A stretch of 64,000 bases of DNA, taken from Geofilum rhodophaeum (lineage in GTDB: Bacteria > Bacteroidota > Bacteroidia > Bacteroidales > Marinilabiliaceae). The stretch spans positions 62,001 to 126,000 of the forward strand of contig NZ_MWUJ01000007.1 of the NCBI RefSeq assembly GCF_002210225.1, written 5' to 3'. The first letter of the stretch is position 1. The number at the start of each line of letters is the position of its first letter. Positions 8,082 through 17,625 of this stretch are shown in pieces. Position numbers and translations under genes: made by a program. The notes beneath the pieces are model-generated. The model worked only from the letters and a program-made list of their open reading frames with translations. It made no database searches and was not told the DNA's origin.

Positions 8082-10886
8082 TTACTTCACTTCGGGCTTG
8101 GGATTAAGGATCACCTTAATAACAGGTGTTGCAATAAAATCGTTATATATAGCAGCAGCCACATCTTCAGCTGTAACGGACTCCACCCACTGGTCGTACT
8201 TCAAAAATGAGTCCCACCCATCTTCTTTATTGAAGAGACTGTTGCGAATGGAGCGACTCCAAAACATATTTCTTTGCTGATCGGAAGTCCACTTTTGAAT
8301 CATATTAAGCTTCACATCCGCCAAAATGGGAAGAATCAAATCCGGATTGCCTGCCAACAACTCCAGTTCTTGTTTGGTCCGGTCGATGAGCGCATCCACA
8401 TCGTCCGGATTGGAGGCAAATCGAATGGTACTTCTACGAAGCACCGAAGGATGAATCGTGCTTCCGGTACTCACACCCACACTGTAAACCATACCCATTT
8501 CTTCACGCAAAGTTTGCAGCAAACGGGTTCGCAATACCGACTGGGTCATATCAGCAACCAATTTGTAACGATCCATATCCCCCTCAATTTCGGTGGATTG
8601 AAACATCAACGAAACCGTAGCTCGTGGCGAGTCTCCTACAGCACGTTCAAACACCAGAGGAGCCTCCGGAAGTACCGGTCCGCTATAACGATAGCCGGTA
8701 TCCACTTTACCTCCCGGCAATCCACCGATGTATCGTTCAATAAGGGGCTTGATTTCTTCAAAGGGCATATCCCCTAAAATCACAAACTTATATCCTCTTG
8801 CACTGCCAAAATTCTGATTAAAAACGGGCAACATACGCTCGTAGCTCAGTTCGTTATTCAGCAGCGAATCACTAAGCTCCCTGCGGGTATAACTGTCGCC
8901 ATTGATCAACAATCCCAAATCACGATAAAAGGTATCGGTGGCCGTTTTATTTTCAGTCAGATACTTTTCAATAGATTGTTCCTTTATTTGTTCAAACACT
9001 TCCCGCTCAGCTCTGGGCTGGGTCCAACGCAAATACAACAACTGAAAAAGCTCCTCTACATTTTGATGATCTGCATTACCCACAAGACCCGATCTCGTTT
9101 TCTCTATCAAAAACAACATAGAAACGGTTTTATCTGCGAGGTAGTGACTAAGGCTCTCACGAGAGAAGCGCCCGGCACCACTAAGCGTGGCCAACCTGCC
9201 AGCAACCAAGCCATTGACGTAATCAGTGCTGTCAAGGGCATATAGCCCTCCTTCTCTAAAGCCACTAAAGACAATGCGATTCCGATCCCGCTCGGAGTAC
9301 TTGTAAATGACTTCAGCGCCATTCTTTAATCGAATGTGATGCGCCTCCAAATCCTCCTCCCAGTTCAGCTCCTTAAGCTTCCTCTTCCTTGGCTTTTTCT
9401 CCAACAATTCATCGTACAGCTCATAATCCAATTCAAAAGGCGCTATATCTGCCGTTTGCAATGAATCATAAAGTGCCATTATGGTTTCATCTGAAGGAAG
9501 CTCCTCTCCAACCTGATCAAAATAGCTCAAAAGGAAGCGCGTTGCCTCGGGTGCCCGGAGCTCTTGCAACTGCTGAACCAATGCCAGAGAATCAATTTCC
9601 TTAATGTACTTTTTAGCCAACTGATACTCTAATTCCCTGGTAACAAACTTATGTCCGACATAAAATGCAGCATAAAGCTCGTCCATATACGAAGAAGACG
9701 GCGTTGGAGATTTTGACTCCGCCTTATCACGCAAACTATTAAGATAGCGGGTTTTCACCTTATCAATTTCCAAAGGCACAAAACCATATCTAAATAGCTG
9801 TTCCACCCGGGTCATGTAGGCTTTCATGCCTTCATAAACCTTACCGGGCACCAACTCGGCCGATCCCATCAAAACCCCCTTGGCATTGATGAAGCCGCCT
9901 ACTGAATAGCTGCCCGATTTGTAATCGGGATGGTTGAACGAAAGGGTACCAAAACGCCCCCTGATGAGTTGATTCAACAACTGACGCTGAAGGTAATTCT
10001 TGTAATCCTCCTCATTGACAACCGCTGAAGGACGGTCGGTCAACTGAATAATATTAAACTCAATTTTATTGAGCGACTCATGGCTTACCCTGCGCACCCC
10101 CACTTCAGCAAAATCAGGTATCAAAAACTCCGGAAGTTCACCGGCAAGACCACATTCCAAGTCCCCAAAATGTTTCTGCAAAAGCGCCTCCGTTTCCTTT
10201 ACATCAACATCGCCAACTACCGCAACAGCCATGATGTTGGGAGAATACCACTTCTCGTAATAATCTCTTAATCTCTGATGAGGGAAATGCTTAATAACAG
10301 CTGTATCCCCTATCGTTAGGCGCTCAGAATACCTTGATCCATTCAGAAGCTCCATTAAAAAAGCTTCCTGCGCATCTCGCTTGGGACCGGTTTGCGAAAG
10401 CCACTCGGATACAATTACCCCGCGTTCGTCCTCGATGGCCAGACTGTCCAGGGTGAGCCGTCCCGCAATATCGGAAAGAACCATTAAGCTGGAATCTAAG
10501 ATGCCCGGCTCATTAAGCGACATAGACAATTTATACACTGTCTCGTTGAGCGATGTATGGGCATTAAAATCGACACCAAACTTAGCCCCCTTTCTTTCCA
10601 AAAATTGAATGAGTCCGTTGTCCGGAAAGTTTTGAGTACCATTAAAAGCCATGTGCTCCAAAAAATGAGCCAGTCCTTTTTGGTCGTCCTCTTCCAAAAC
10701 CGATCCCGCTTTAATAAACAAGCGAAACACAGCCTCATCTTTTGGAAAATCGTTGGGATAAATATAGTAAGTGAGTCCATTCCCCAGCTTTCCCTCCGTA
10801 AGGTGAGGGGTCTGTTTTAGTTCTTGTGCAGCACCAGACCACATAAAAACAAAACCCAAAAACAAACTCCAAAACAATTTAATCAT
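8082..10886 (-). CDS. M16 family zinc metalloprotease (pitrilysin/insulinase type)
   Basis: About 934 residues from the ATG at 10886, which places a signal peptide (MIKLFWSLFLGFVFMWSGAA) at the N-terminus; an upstream ATG at 10916 would add ten residues. The inverted zinc motif HFLEH (H74, E77, H78) is present, with a probable third ligand E154 in DERGVIVSEW. The N-terminal catalytic half is followed by a second M16 half without the zinc motif (for example VYSVGVSTGSTIHPSVLRRS), the usual two-repeat arrangement of ~930-residue members. The enzyme degrades peptides in a closed chamber. It sits 92 bases downstream of the DUF4843-like lipoprotein gene in the SusC/SusD operon, which points to a peptide or glycopeptide as the imported substrate. 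Confidence 0.92.
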   Translation of the reverse strand: MIKLFWSLFLGFVFMWSGAAQELKQTPHLTEGKLGNGLTYYIYPNDFPKDEAVFRLFIKAGSVLEEDDQKGLAHFLEHMAFNGTQNFPDNGLIQFLERKGAKFGVDFNAHTSLNETVYKLSMSLNEPGILDSSLMVLSDIAGRLTLDSLAIEDERGVIVSEWLSQTGPKRDAQEAFLMELLNGSRYSERLTIGDTAVIKHFPHQRLRDYYEKWYSPNIMAVAVVGDVDVKETEALLQKHFGDLECGLAGELPEFLIPDFAEVGVRRVSHESLNKIEFNIIQLTDRPSAVVNEEDYKNYLQRQLLNQLIRGRFGTLSFNHPDYKSGSYSVGGFINAKGVLMGSAELVPGKVYEGMKAYMTRVEQLFRYGFVPLEIDKVKTRYLNSLRDKAESKSPTPSSSYMDELYAAFYVGHKFVTRELEYQLAKKYIKEIDSLALVQQLQELRAPEATRFLLSYFDQVGEELPSDETIMALYDSLQTADIAPFELDYELYDELLEKKPRKRKLKELNWEEDLEAHHIRLKNGAEVIYKYSERDRNRIVFSGFREGGLYALDSTDYVNGLVAGRLATLSGAGRFSRESLSHYLADKTVSMLFLIEKTRSGLVGNADHQNVEELFQLLYLRWTQPRAEREVFEQIKEQSIEKYLTENKTATDTFYRDLGLLINGDSYTRRELSDSLLNNELSYERMLPVFNQNFGSARGYKFVILGDMPFEEIKPLIERYIGGLPGGKVDTGYRYSGPVLPEAPLVFERAVGDSPRATVSLMFQSTEIEGDMDRYKLVADMTQSVLRTRLLQTLREEMGMVYSVGVSTGSTIHPSVLRRSTIRFASNPDDVDALIDRTKQELELLAGNPDLILPILADVKLNMIQKWTSDQQRNMFWSRSIRNSLFNKEDGWDSFLKYDQWVESVTAEDVAAAIYNDFIATPVIKVILNPKPEVK

Positions 10887-10978
10887 GAATACAGTCTTTA
10901 AAATAAAAATATACAATCCGGCAGGATAAACGGCCTCCCTGCTTTAAAAGCGGAAAATCGTACATCCACCGGCACTCA

Positions 10979-11452
10979 TTAAGGAACCTTGGTTATAGTC
11001 AGCTCAGTTTGTAAGGCATCGGGTCCCGGCAATCCCATAATAAGTCCCCCGTCGTTAGCAACCAATGAAATAACAAGGCTGTTTTCGGCTTCGGGATCTA
11101 ATGCATTGGCCATCCAACGGATACGAATGGGCATGCGGTAAATTCCGGGTAAAAAAGTCAGTTCGGTGCCACTGCTCAACAACTCATAATCGACTCCTTC
11201 TGTAAGCCCCTCGCCAACGGTTAGGTCATACTGTACTTTCAAAGATTCAGAACGGGGCTTAGAACTAAGGTAAACATAATACTCGCCAAGCACATTGGCT
11301 TTTGCAGAAACAGTTACCTGCGAAACGTTCTGATGCATAATGTGCACAAAAGGCTGGTCAAAGGGCTCCTGCTCCTCTTTGTCACAAGCGCTGAACAACA
11401 AGGTCAACACCCCAAGCATCATTACTGCTTTGTTCAAATTCATACGATTCAT
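10979..11452 (-). CDS. Small lipoprotein, DUF4843/DUF1735-like
   Basis: 157 residues with a lipoprotein signal (VMMLGVLTLLFSAC) followed by DKEEQEPF, an acidic stretch compatible with surface export. The mature part is a single beta-rich domain with the pattern of the small SusD-linked lipoproteins (LKVQYDLTVGEGLTEGVDYELL, LTFLPGIYRMPIRIRW). It begins five bases after the susD stop, so it is translated from the same transcript and is probably an accessory surface binding protein of the SusC/SusD complex. The exact DUF assignment is uncertain. Confidence 0.75.
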   Translation of the reverse strand: MNRMNLNKAVMMLGVLTLLFSACDKEEQEPFDQPFVHIMHQNVSQVTVSAKANVLGEYYVYLSSKPRSESLKVQYDLTVGEGLTEGVDYELLSSGTELTFLPGIYRMPIRIRWMANALDPEAENSLVISLVANDGGLIMGLPGPDALQTELTITKVP

Positions 11453-11457
11453 ATCCG

Positions 11458-12909
11458 TTAATTTACTGTGGGGTTAGGAACGATATTGGTATTGGTGTCC
11501 AGTTCTTTTTGGGGAATGGGCAAAACAAACAAATCACTCGGATAACTAATTTCTTGCACCGTCGAATTAGTCTTCACAGGTCGTATCAGGGATTGCTTGC
11601 GACGAATGATGTCGTAAAATCGATGGCCCTCAAAAGCCAATTCCCTGGCCCTTTCCTTATCTATCATGATCAATAAGGTCGCCTCATCTTCTGAAACATT
11701 AAGATCATCGGGCGAAAGCCCGGAGGCTCTTGCCATAATGGCCTTCAAATCGCCAACCGCCTCACTGCCTCGATTGGTATTGGCATAGGCCTCTGCACGA
11801 ATAAGATACATTTCAGACAGCCTTAAAACAATGGGATCATAGTGCTTGTCCAAATCACTAACATTGGCAGTAATGAAGTACTTTCTACACGCCGGAGCGC
11901 CATCTTCATTCTGCAACAGTTGAAGTCTTATATCATTCGGGTCGTCAAAGAGAGCAAGTAAAGTGTCGGCTGGAATGGCAGCGGGCGACGTGGGAGAATA
12001 AAAGGAAGAGAGACTCGAACTCTTTTCCAAACCATTGACCCTGAAAATCATCTCGTCCCCGGGAATCATTCCGTTGAACATAGCCAAATAGTTTTCGCCG
12101 GTGGATAAAGGCAATTCATCTATAAGCAAGCCGGCATAACGAATGGCGTTTTCCCAATCTTCCATGTACAATGCAGCTCTGGCTCTAAGCCCGTATGCTG
12201 CCCATACCGAGGCATGGTAAGGATTATGCACATTCTTGTCCTTAAGCAACTCAATGGAATGTTCCAAATCAGCAACAATTTGCTGAAAAACAAAGGCCAC
12301 CGAACTTCGTCCCACATTGTCATCGGCACCAGGCGTTTTCAGTAATACAGGGATGCCCGGATGAGAAGCATCAGAAGTATAATTATAGGGCTGGGCGTAA
12401 ACCCGAACCAGGTCAAAATGCGCTAAGGCTCGTAAAAACAATGCTTCCCCCATAATTTGCTCCAACTCCTGTTGATGCTTGGGGAAAGCCTGCAACAAGT
12501 CGGGCTGATACTGAATAATGTTGTTGATGTTGGCCATGGCCTCATAAATGTAACGCCAGATATAGCCTACTGCTCCAGTTTCCGATTCCGGATCAGAAGT
12601 AAAATTGTACTGATCAATCATATCTGCATTGCCGCCTACAATGTTCAGATGAACCATGTTACCAGCCAACTCGGGATAACGCAAAAACTGAGAATCATAA
12701 TACTTATACACCCCGCTGTATGCCCCGGGCAGCGCAGAACGTATGCCCTCCATATCCGAAAAGAAAACCGGTATACTGGTCTGCCCAATAGGATCAACAT
12801 CCAAAAAATCACAGCTTTGACTGCTCCATCCCAGACCGATGGTAAGCAGAAGAAGCACGCTCCATTTTTTTATTTTCCCCATTCTATAAATATTGTTGAA
12901 TACTTTCAT
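11458..12909 (-). CDS. SusD/RagB-family substrate-binding lipoprotein
   Basis: About 483 residues from the ATG at 12909, chosen because AAAGGA lies eight bases upstream on the minus strand; ATGs at 12918 and 12882 are alternatives. Lipobox GWSSQSC then DFLDVDPIGQTS, the classic SusD mature start (C-DFLD-P). Helical TPR-like pairs are visible (ALFLRALAHFDLVRVYAQPY, LSEMYLIRAEAYA), and the C-terminal FEGHRFYDIIRRK and P-I-P-Q-K-E-L-D are family hallmarks. SusD caps the SusC channel on the outer face and binds the substrate. It follows susC by 21 bases or fewer. The ligand cannot be told from sequence. Confidence 0.96.
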   Translation of the reverse strand: MKVFNNIYRMGKIKKWSVLLLLTIGLGWSSQSCDFLDVDPIGQTSIPVFFSDMEGIRSALPGAYSGVYKYYDSQFLRYPELAGNMVHLNIVGGNADMIDQYNFTSDPESETGAVGYIWRYIYEAMANINNIIQYQPDLLQAFPKHQQELEQIMGEALFLRALAHFDLVRVYAQPYNYTSDASHPGIPVLLKTPGADDNVGRSSVAFVFQQIVADLEHSIELLKDKNVHNPYHASVWAAYGLRARAALYMEDWENAIRYAGLLIDELPLSTGENYLAMFNGMIPGDEMIFRVNGLEKSSSLSSFYSPTSPAAIPADTLLALFDDPNDIRLQLLQNEDGAPACRKYFITANVSDLDKHYDPIVLRLSEMYLIRAEAYANTNRGSEAVGDLKAIMARASGLSPDDLNVSEDEATLLIMIDKERARELAFEGHRFYDIIRRKQSLIRPVKTNSTVQEISYPSDLFVLPIPQKELDTNTNIVPNPTVN

Positions 12910-12930
12910 GTCAAACATCCTTTCTGCTGA

Positions 12931-15900
12931 TTAAAAAGTTAAATCGAGACTTAACGAGTACATGGCTTCCATGGGATAGCCACTCATCGATTGCCTATAC
13001 GAGTTTCGATCTTTTTGATCGTAGCGCGTCCACAGACCAATATTGTCTGCAATAAAAGACATCCGCGCACTGCCCAGATTCATAGCTTCCATCCATTGTC
13101 GTGGAAAAGCATACGACAAAGATATATTCTGCAAACGCACATGGGTCTTCTCATGCAAAAAGCGGGTTGAATTCATCACCGATCCGGTAGAAACCCCCCA
13201 AATTGGTTTGGGAGCCAAAGCCATATCACCCGGCTTTTGCCAACGATCCAGCTGGTTAACAGACTGGTTCTCCGACATAATATTGAGCCCGTCCGAAGAG
13301 GTACCACGACCGAAGGAACTGAAGCCATAGCCGCCAAGTACATAGTTCAATAAAACCCGAAGCTCCCAGTTTTTATAGCTGACATTATTAATAAGGGCTC
13401 CAGTTAAATCGGGAGAGGACGATTTATAAGGTACACGGTCTGCATAGTTGTAGGTTTTAGTAATATTGCCCCTGGCATCGTACCACATGGGACTCCCGTC
13501 CCGGGGATCCACCCCGGCCCAACGCACCAGGTAGTAGGTATCTAAACCGTGTCCTTCTTCCCAAATTTTAGTACCCATTACCTTTTCTATTCCGTTGTAC
13601 AGCTCAAGAAGGGTATTTTGATTATGAGACATATTCAATTGGGTCGTCCACCTGAAATTATCATTCACCAAATTGGTGGTGGTGATTACGGCCTCAATGC
13701 CTCTGTTGCGAATTGACCCAACATTTCTGTGCACGCGCGTTGTTCCTGTGGTGCGCGACACATCCAGATTACTGAGCAAATCAATGGTCTTATTGTTGTA
13801 CCACTCCACATCAATGTCGATGCGGTTAAAGAACTTCACACGCAAACCCACATTGGTCATATAGGTGGTTTCCCAGCTCAAACCGGGATTGGGACTGGTC
13901 GACATGGCGGCACCGGCCTGACCGTAATAGTTGTCACTTTGATTGTAAGAATAGACCCCTCTGGCTTGGTTGGTTCCCAAACGAGAGTTGCCGTTACTAC
14001 CAAAACTTCCCTTAAGTTTCAAAATATTGATCAGCGCACTGTTAAAAAAGGACTCGTTGTGAATGTTCCACGATGTGGCCACTGACCCGAAGTTGGCCCA
14101 ACGAACATCGTCACCAAAATCAGAATCCCCATCCTTACGAACATTAAAGGTAAAATAGTACCTGCGAGCGTAGGAATAGCCACCCCTGGCAAAAAAGGAC
14201 ATGGAGCGGTCAATGTTGGAACTGCTGGACCCCCTGCGATCTACCGCATAGGAAATCTCCTTTATGTGATCGTTCACAAAACCCGAACCAGTCGCGTTTA
14301 CCAGGCTATATTCCTTTGAGCCCAGTTCAAAGCCCAACAAACCATTCACATTGTGCTTGCCAAAATCTTTAGTATAATTAAGGCGCTCGATATTGGTCCA
14401 ATACAAAAAATTTGAGTGCCCACGTGTAGAATAGCCAACCGGTTCGCCAGAGGAGGTCATACCCGACCAATTGGTTCTGGCTTTATAAACATCTTCGTAG
14501 TTACTCTGGAAATCCACACCTATCTGTGAGGTTAAGGATAAACCGTCCATAATTTGATACTCCAGTGCCAGATTGGAATTGGAAGCAAAAGAGCGCTGCC
14601 GGTGATCGTTCTCCTCCCGTTCGGCCACCCTATTGAAAAATCTTGCAGTACGCCAAAAGGGATCACCATTAATTTCCCGACCATCAACATAGCGGTTGTT
14701 CAAACGAAAACTCCCATCCTCATTGTAAACGTCGTAAATGGGCAATGTTTCATAATAACTGGAACCAGGGTTGAAAATATTATTGATATTGTAAGAAGCT
14801 GAAGATCTTATATGTACTGTCAATTTGTCAGCCAGTTTCAATTCGTTGTTCACCCTAAGCGAATACCTCTCCTGATCATTGCCTATAACGGTTGACTCCT
14901 GTTTATAATAACCTCCGGATACGTAGTACTTCGAGCGCTGATTGCCTCCCGACAAAGTCAGGCTGCCTTGATAGCTCTGACCCATATCATAATAAACATC
15001 GTACCAATCGGTACCAGCTGTGGAATAGGAATTCAACGCATTGTCTTGAAAGGGAAAGTAGGTGGGATCAAGACCCGCATTGTTGTAGGTTTCTCTGGCC
15101 AAATCCATATATTGCTGAGCATCCAACACCTTAAAGCGAGTAGATTCGTTGATGCGCGACACACCGTAACGAGCTGAAAGCCGAATGTTTTGCTCCCCCT
15201 CCCTACCCTGCTTGGTGGTTACCAGTATGACTCCATTGGCACCGTTGGCCCCATAAATAGACGTTTCAGAAGCATCCTTAAGAACCGTAATAGACTCGAT
15301 GTCCTCAGGATTGATATAGGAGAGGGGACTTACCGAAAGACTCATTCCGACTACCATATTGGTATTGTTTCCGGTATAGATGGGTGTTCCATCTACAATC
15401 CATAGCGGCTCGTTGGAAGCTGCCAGGGAGGCTTCACCCCTAACCCGTGTATTGTATCTGCTCCGTGTGCTGGCCGGAGCATCGGTATTGGGTTCAATAG
15501 TAAGTCCCGGAACCAGGCCATCCAAGAGCAAATCTACCCGTCCAGCCGGCAACACCTCAATATCCTTTGAGCTCACCTGATAAGCACTACCCACCATATC
15601 CATCTGATTCTGTCGCTTTCCGTAGGCACCCACCACCACTACATCGTCAATCACCTGATCCTGCGATTGCATAGTGATATTAAACATACTTTCATTGCCA
15701 ACCTCAATTTCCTGGGGCTGCATCCCAATGAAGGAAAACTGCAGCACTTCCTCCTGTCCCATCCGGACACGAATCTCAAACATGCCATCAACATCTGTTA
15801 CCACCCCCTGGTTGGTCCCTTTCAGAATGACATTAACTCCCGGAATAGCTTCTTTACGGGCGTCTGTTACACGACCCACTACCAAACGTGTTTGCTGAGC

Positions 15901-16230
15901 TTGATTTTGGTTTTGCCCCTGCTGGTTACTCGTTGTGGAAACAATAATTTGTTCATTCACCAATTCATAACTGTTCGAGCTGCCTTCAAAAAGCTCCTCA
16001 AGCACCTGGTCTATATTGTCTCTGGCAGCCGAAATGCTTACCCTTCGATTTAAGTCGACAGTCTCCTCGCTGTATATAAACTTGTATCCACTGACCGCTT
16101 CTATTTCACGGATGGCCTCAACCAGACGAACACTATTCAAATCCAGATTTAGTTCCTGCGAATAGCTTTTGCCCGCTATCGAAACCACCGAGATCATAAA
16201 AGAGACAAGTAATAATTTCCAATTCGTCAT
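12931..16230 (-). CDS. SusC/RagA-type TonB-dependent transporter with STN signalling domain
   Basis: 1099 residues with a signal peptide ending near GKSYSQ. Residues about 27-100 are a secretin/TonB short N-terminal (STN) domain (IREIEAVSGYKFIYSEE), then a carboxypeptidase-regulatory-like domain (about 117-200, VVGRVTDARKEAIPGVNVIL), a plug with the SusC signature (LKDASETSIYGANGANGVILVTTK) and a ~750-residue outer-membrane barrel ending in an aromatic-rich strand (MYSLSLDLTF). It imports a ligand across the outer membrane with TonB energy, capped by the SusD encoded next. The STN domain is the part that contacts FecR, so it also reports substrate to the sigma/FecR pair encoded just upstream. 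Confidence 0.97.
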   Translation of the reverse strand: MTNWKLLLVSFMISVVSIAGKSYSQELNLDLNSVRLVEAIREIEAVSGYKFIYSEETVDLNRRVSISAARDNIDQVLEELFEGSSNSYELVNEQIIVSTTSNQQGQNQNQAQQTRLVVGRVTDARKEAIPGVNVILKGTNQGVVTDVDGMFEIRVRMGQEEVLQFSFIGMQPQEIEVGNESMFNITMQSQDQVIDDVVVVGAYGKRQNQMDMVGSAYQVSSKDIEVLPAGRVDLLLDGLVPGLTIEPNTDAPASTRSRYNTRVRGEASLAASNEPLWIVDGTPIYTGNNTNMVVGMSLSVSPLSYINPEDIESITVLKDASETSIYGANGANGVILVTTKQGREGEQNIRLSARYGVSRINESTRFKVLDAQQYMDLARETYNNAGLDPTYFPFQDNALNSYSTAGTDWYDVYYDMGQSYQGSLTLSGGNQRSKYYVSGGYYKQESTVIGNDQERYSLRVNNELKLADKLTVHIRSSASYNINNIFNPGSSYYETLPIYDVYNEDGSFRLNNRYVDGREINGDPFWRTARFFNRVAEREENDHRQRSFASNSNLALEYQIMDGLSLTSQIGVDFQSNYEDVYKARTNWSGMTSSGEPVGYSTRGHSNFLYWTNIERLNYTKDFGKHNVNGLLGFELGSKEYSLVNATGSGFVNDHIKEISYAVDRRGSSSSNIDRSMSFFARGGYSYARRYYFTFNVRKDGDSDFGDDVRWANFGSVATSWNIHNESFFNSALINILKLKGSFGSNGNSRLGTNQARGVYSYNQSDNYYGQAGAAMSTSPNPGLSWETTYMTNVGLRVKFFNRIDIDVEWYNNKTIDLLSNLDVSRTTGTTRVHRNVGSIRNRGIEAVITTTNLVNDNFRWTTQLNMSHNQNTLLELYNGIEKVMGTKIWEEGHGLDTYYLVRWAGVDPRDGSPMWYDARGNITKTYNYADRVPYKSSSPDLTGALINNVSYKNWELRVLLNYVLGGYGFSSFGRGTSSDGLNIMSENQSVNQLDRWQKPGDMALAPKPIWGVSTGSVMNSTRFLHEKTHVRLQNISLSYAFPRQWMEAMNLGSARMSFIADNIGLWTRYDQKDRNSYRQSMSGYPMEAMYSLSLDLTF

Positions 16231-16291
16231 AATTCACTGCTAAATTTCCTAACTAACAAAACACCCGTTTTCATGCCAATTCGTAATAAAA

Positions 16292-17518
16292 TCACGGCAG
16301 ACGAAGGGCGTAACTGTTCCCATCTTTGATAAAATCAACCTTCGACACCTTGGCTACAATAGCGAATACAGTATCTGCACCTAAACGCATATCCAACTTT
16401 CCGGTAATGGGCAAGGCTTGTTTCAAAACCTCTTGGTCGTAAGTAAAGTGTATGTTGTAATAGCGCTCCATCTTTTGAAGCACCGCAGCCAAACCCTCAT
16501 TTGAAAAGGTATACCATCCCTCCTTCCATGAAACAAAGGCCATTGCATTGGAAGTTTCCTCCACCAGAAACCGTCTTTCGGTTCGATTAAAAGTGGCCTT
16601 TTGCAAGGGTTGCATTACCTGACTTCGGGTACGAAGTCCACTCCCTGTTTCCAAAGCAACACGACCTTTCAGCAAAACAGTTTCAATACCTGGATCGTCA
16701 GGATAGGCCGAAATGTTAAAAGCAGTACCCAATACATTCACCCTCATGTCCTTTACTTTCACTATAAAAGGCACCACATCTCTCGCCACTTCAAAATAGG
16801 CCTCTCCTTCAAGAAACACCATGCGCTCCTGTGTATTAAACTCCGATGGGAACGCCAATTTGGAGCCGGCGTTGAGCCAAACCTTTGTGCCATCAGACAG
16901 CACCATTTTTGTATGGGTCCCATAAGGAACCACTATCTCATTCATTGCTTGAATTTCCCCCTCTGTCCCCCTGCGCGAAGTATATCTGACCAGACTGTCT
17001 TTTCCGATTTGGATGACACGCTGTTCTTTTAAAACAACCACCTCTGACTCTTGTTCATTCAAACGAATGTGCGCCCCATCCTCAAGAACCAAAAAGGGAC
17101 TGCTCATACTTTCAACATTCTCCCTCCCGGAAAAAACGTAGGTGGAATCAAGCTCCTGGCCACTCCATATAAAGTAAGCCCCTGCCACAAATGCCAGGAC
17201 TAAAACAGCCGCAACAGGACGCCAGACGTTCAACAAAACACTTCTTCTCACTTTCCGGTTTCCCCCTGAAAACCCTGCCTCCTTTTGAATGCTCTGCCAT
17301 AAGTGCAGCTTATCCTTTTCGTCCAACAGCAAATCAGGACTAAGCTCACTCATATCTAAAATGAAGGACCTGGCACGCATGAGCTCCACCCAATCTTCTG
17401 GCTCCATCGTTTCCGGGGGCAAGCATTCTTCTGATCTGCTTTGCTTCACCAAAGCCACAAAGGATGTATCATCCAACAATTCTTCAACGGTTTTTCCGCA
17501 ATAATTTTTCCAGTTCAT
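16292..17518 (-). CDS. FecR-family anti-sigma factor
   Basis: About 408 residues from the ATG at 17518 (MNWKNYCGKTVEELLDD); the frame is open to 17590 but the extra residues do not look like an anti-sigma N-terminus. A cytoplasmic N-terminal part of ~90 residues is followed by one membrane span (PVAAVLVLAFVAGAYFIW), then the periplasmic FecR domain (VVPYGTHTKMVLSDGTKVWL, LEGEAYFEVA, VLGTAFNISAY) and a C-terminal DUF4974-like domain (LQKMERYYNIHFTYD, ITGKL). It holds the sigma factor inactive until the STN domain of the ligand-loaded SusC signals. It lies between the sigma gene and susC. Confidence 0.95.
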   Translation of the reverse strand: MNWKNYCGKTVEELLDDTSFVALVKQSRSEECLPPETMEPEDWVELMRARSFILDMSELSPDLLLDEKDKLHLWQSIQKEAGFSGGNRKVRRSVLLNVWRPVAAVLVLAFVAGAYFIWSGQELDSTYVFSGRENVESMSSPFLVLEDGAHIRLNEQESEVVVLKEQRVIQIGKDSLVRYTSRRGTEGEIQAMNEIVVPYGTHTKMVLSDGTKVWLNAGSKLAFPSEFNTQERMVFLEGEAYFEVARDVVPFIVKVKDMRVNVLGTAFNISAYPDDPGIETVLLKGRVALETGSGLRTRSQVMQPLQKATFNRTERRFLVEETSNAMAFVSWKEGWYTFSNEGLAAVLQKMERYYNIHFTYDQEVLKQALPITGKLDMRLGADTVFAIVAKVSKVDFIKDGNSYALRLP

Positions 17519-17625
17519 GAGCATACAATTCGCCAGTCCACAGCAGTCCCCTTTATTAAGTAAAAGGAGCAAGTGTGGTTTTTGTGACAAAAAATCAGAA
17601 AAAAATAAGGAAAAGTTTCAGTTTG

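Noticed and set aside
17519-17590. Upstream extension of the FecR protein
   Set aside because: The added residues (Cys/Leu-rich) do not look like an anti-sigma start, and the ATG at 17518 fits the family.
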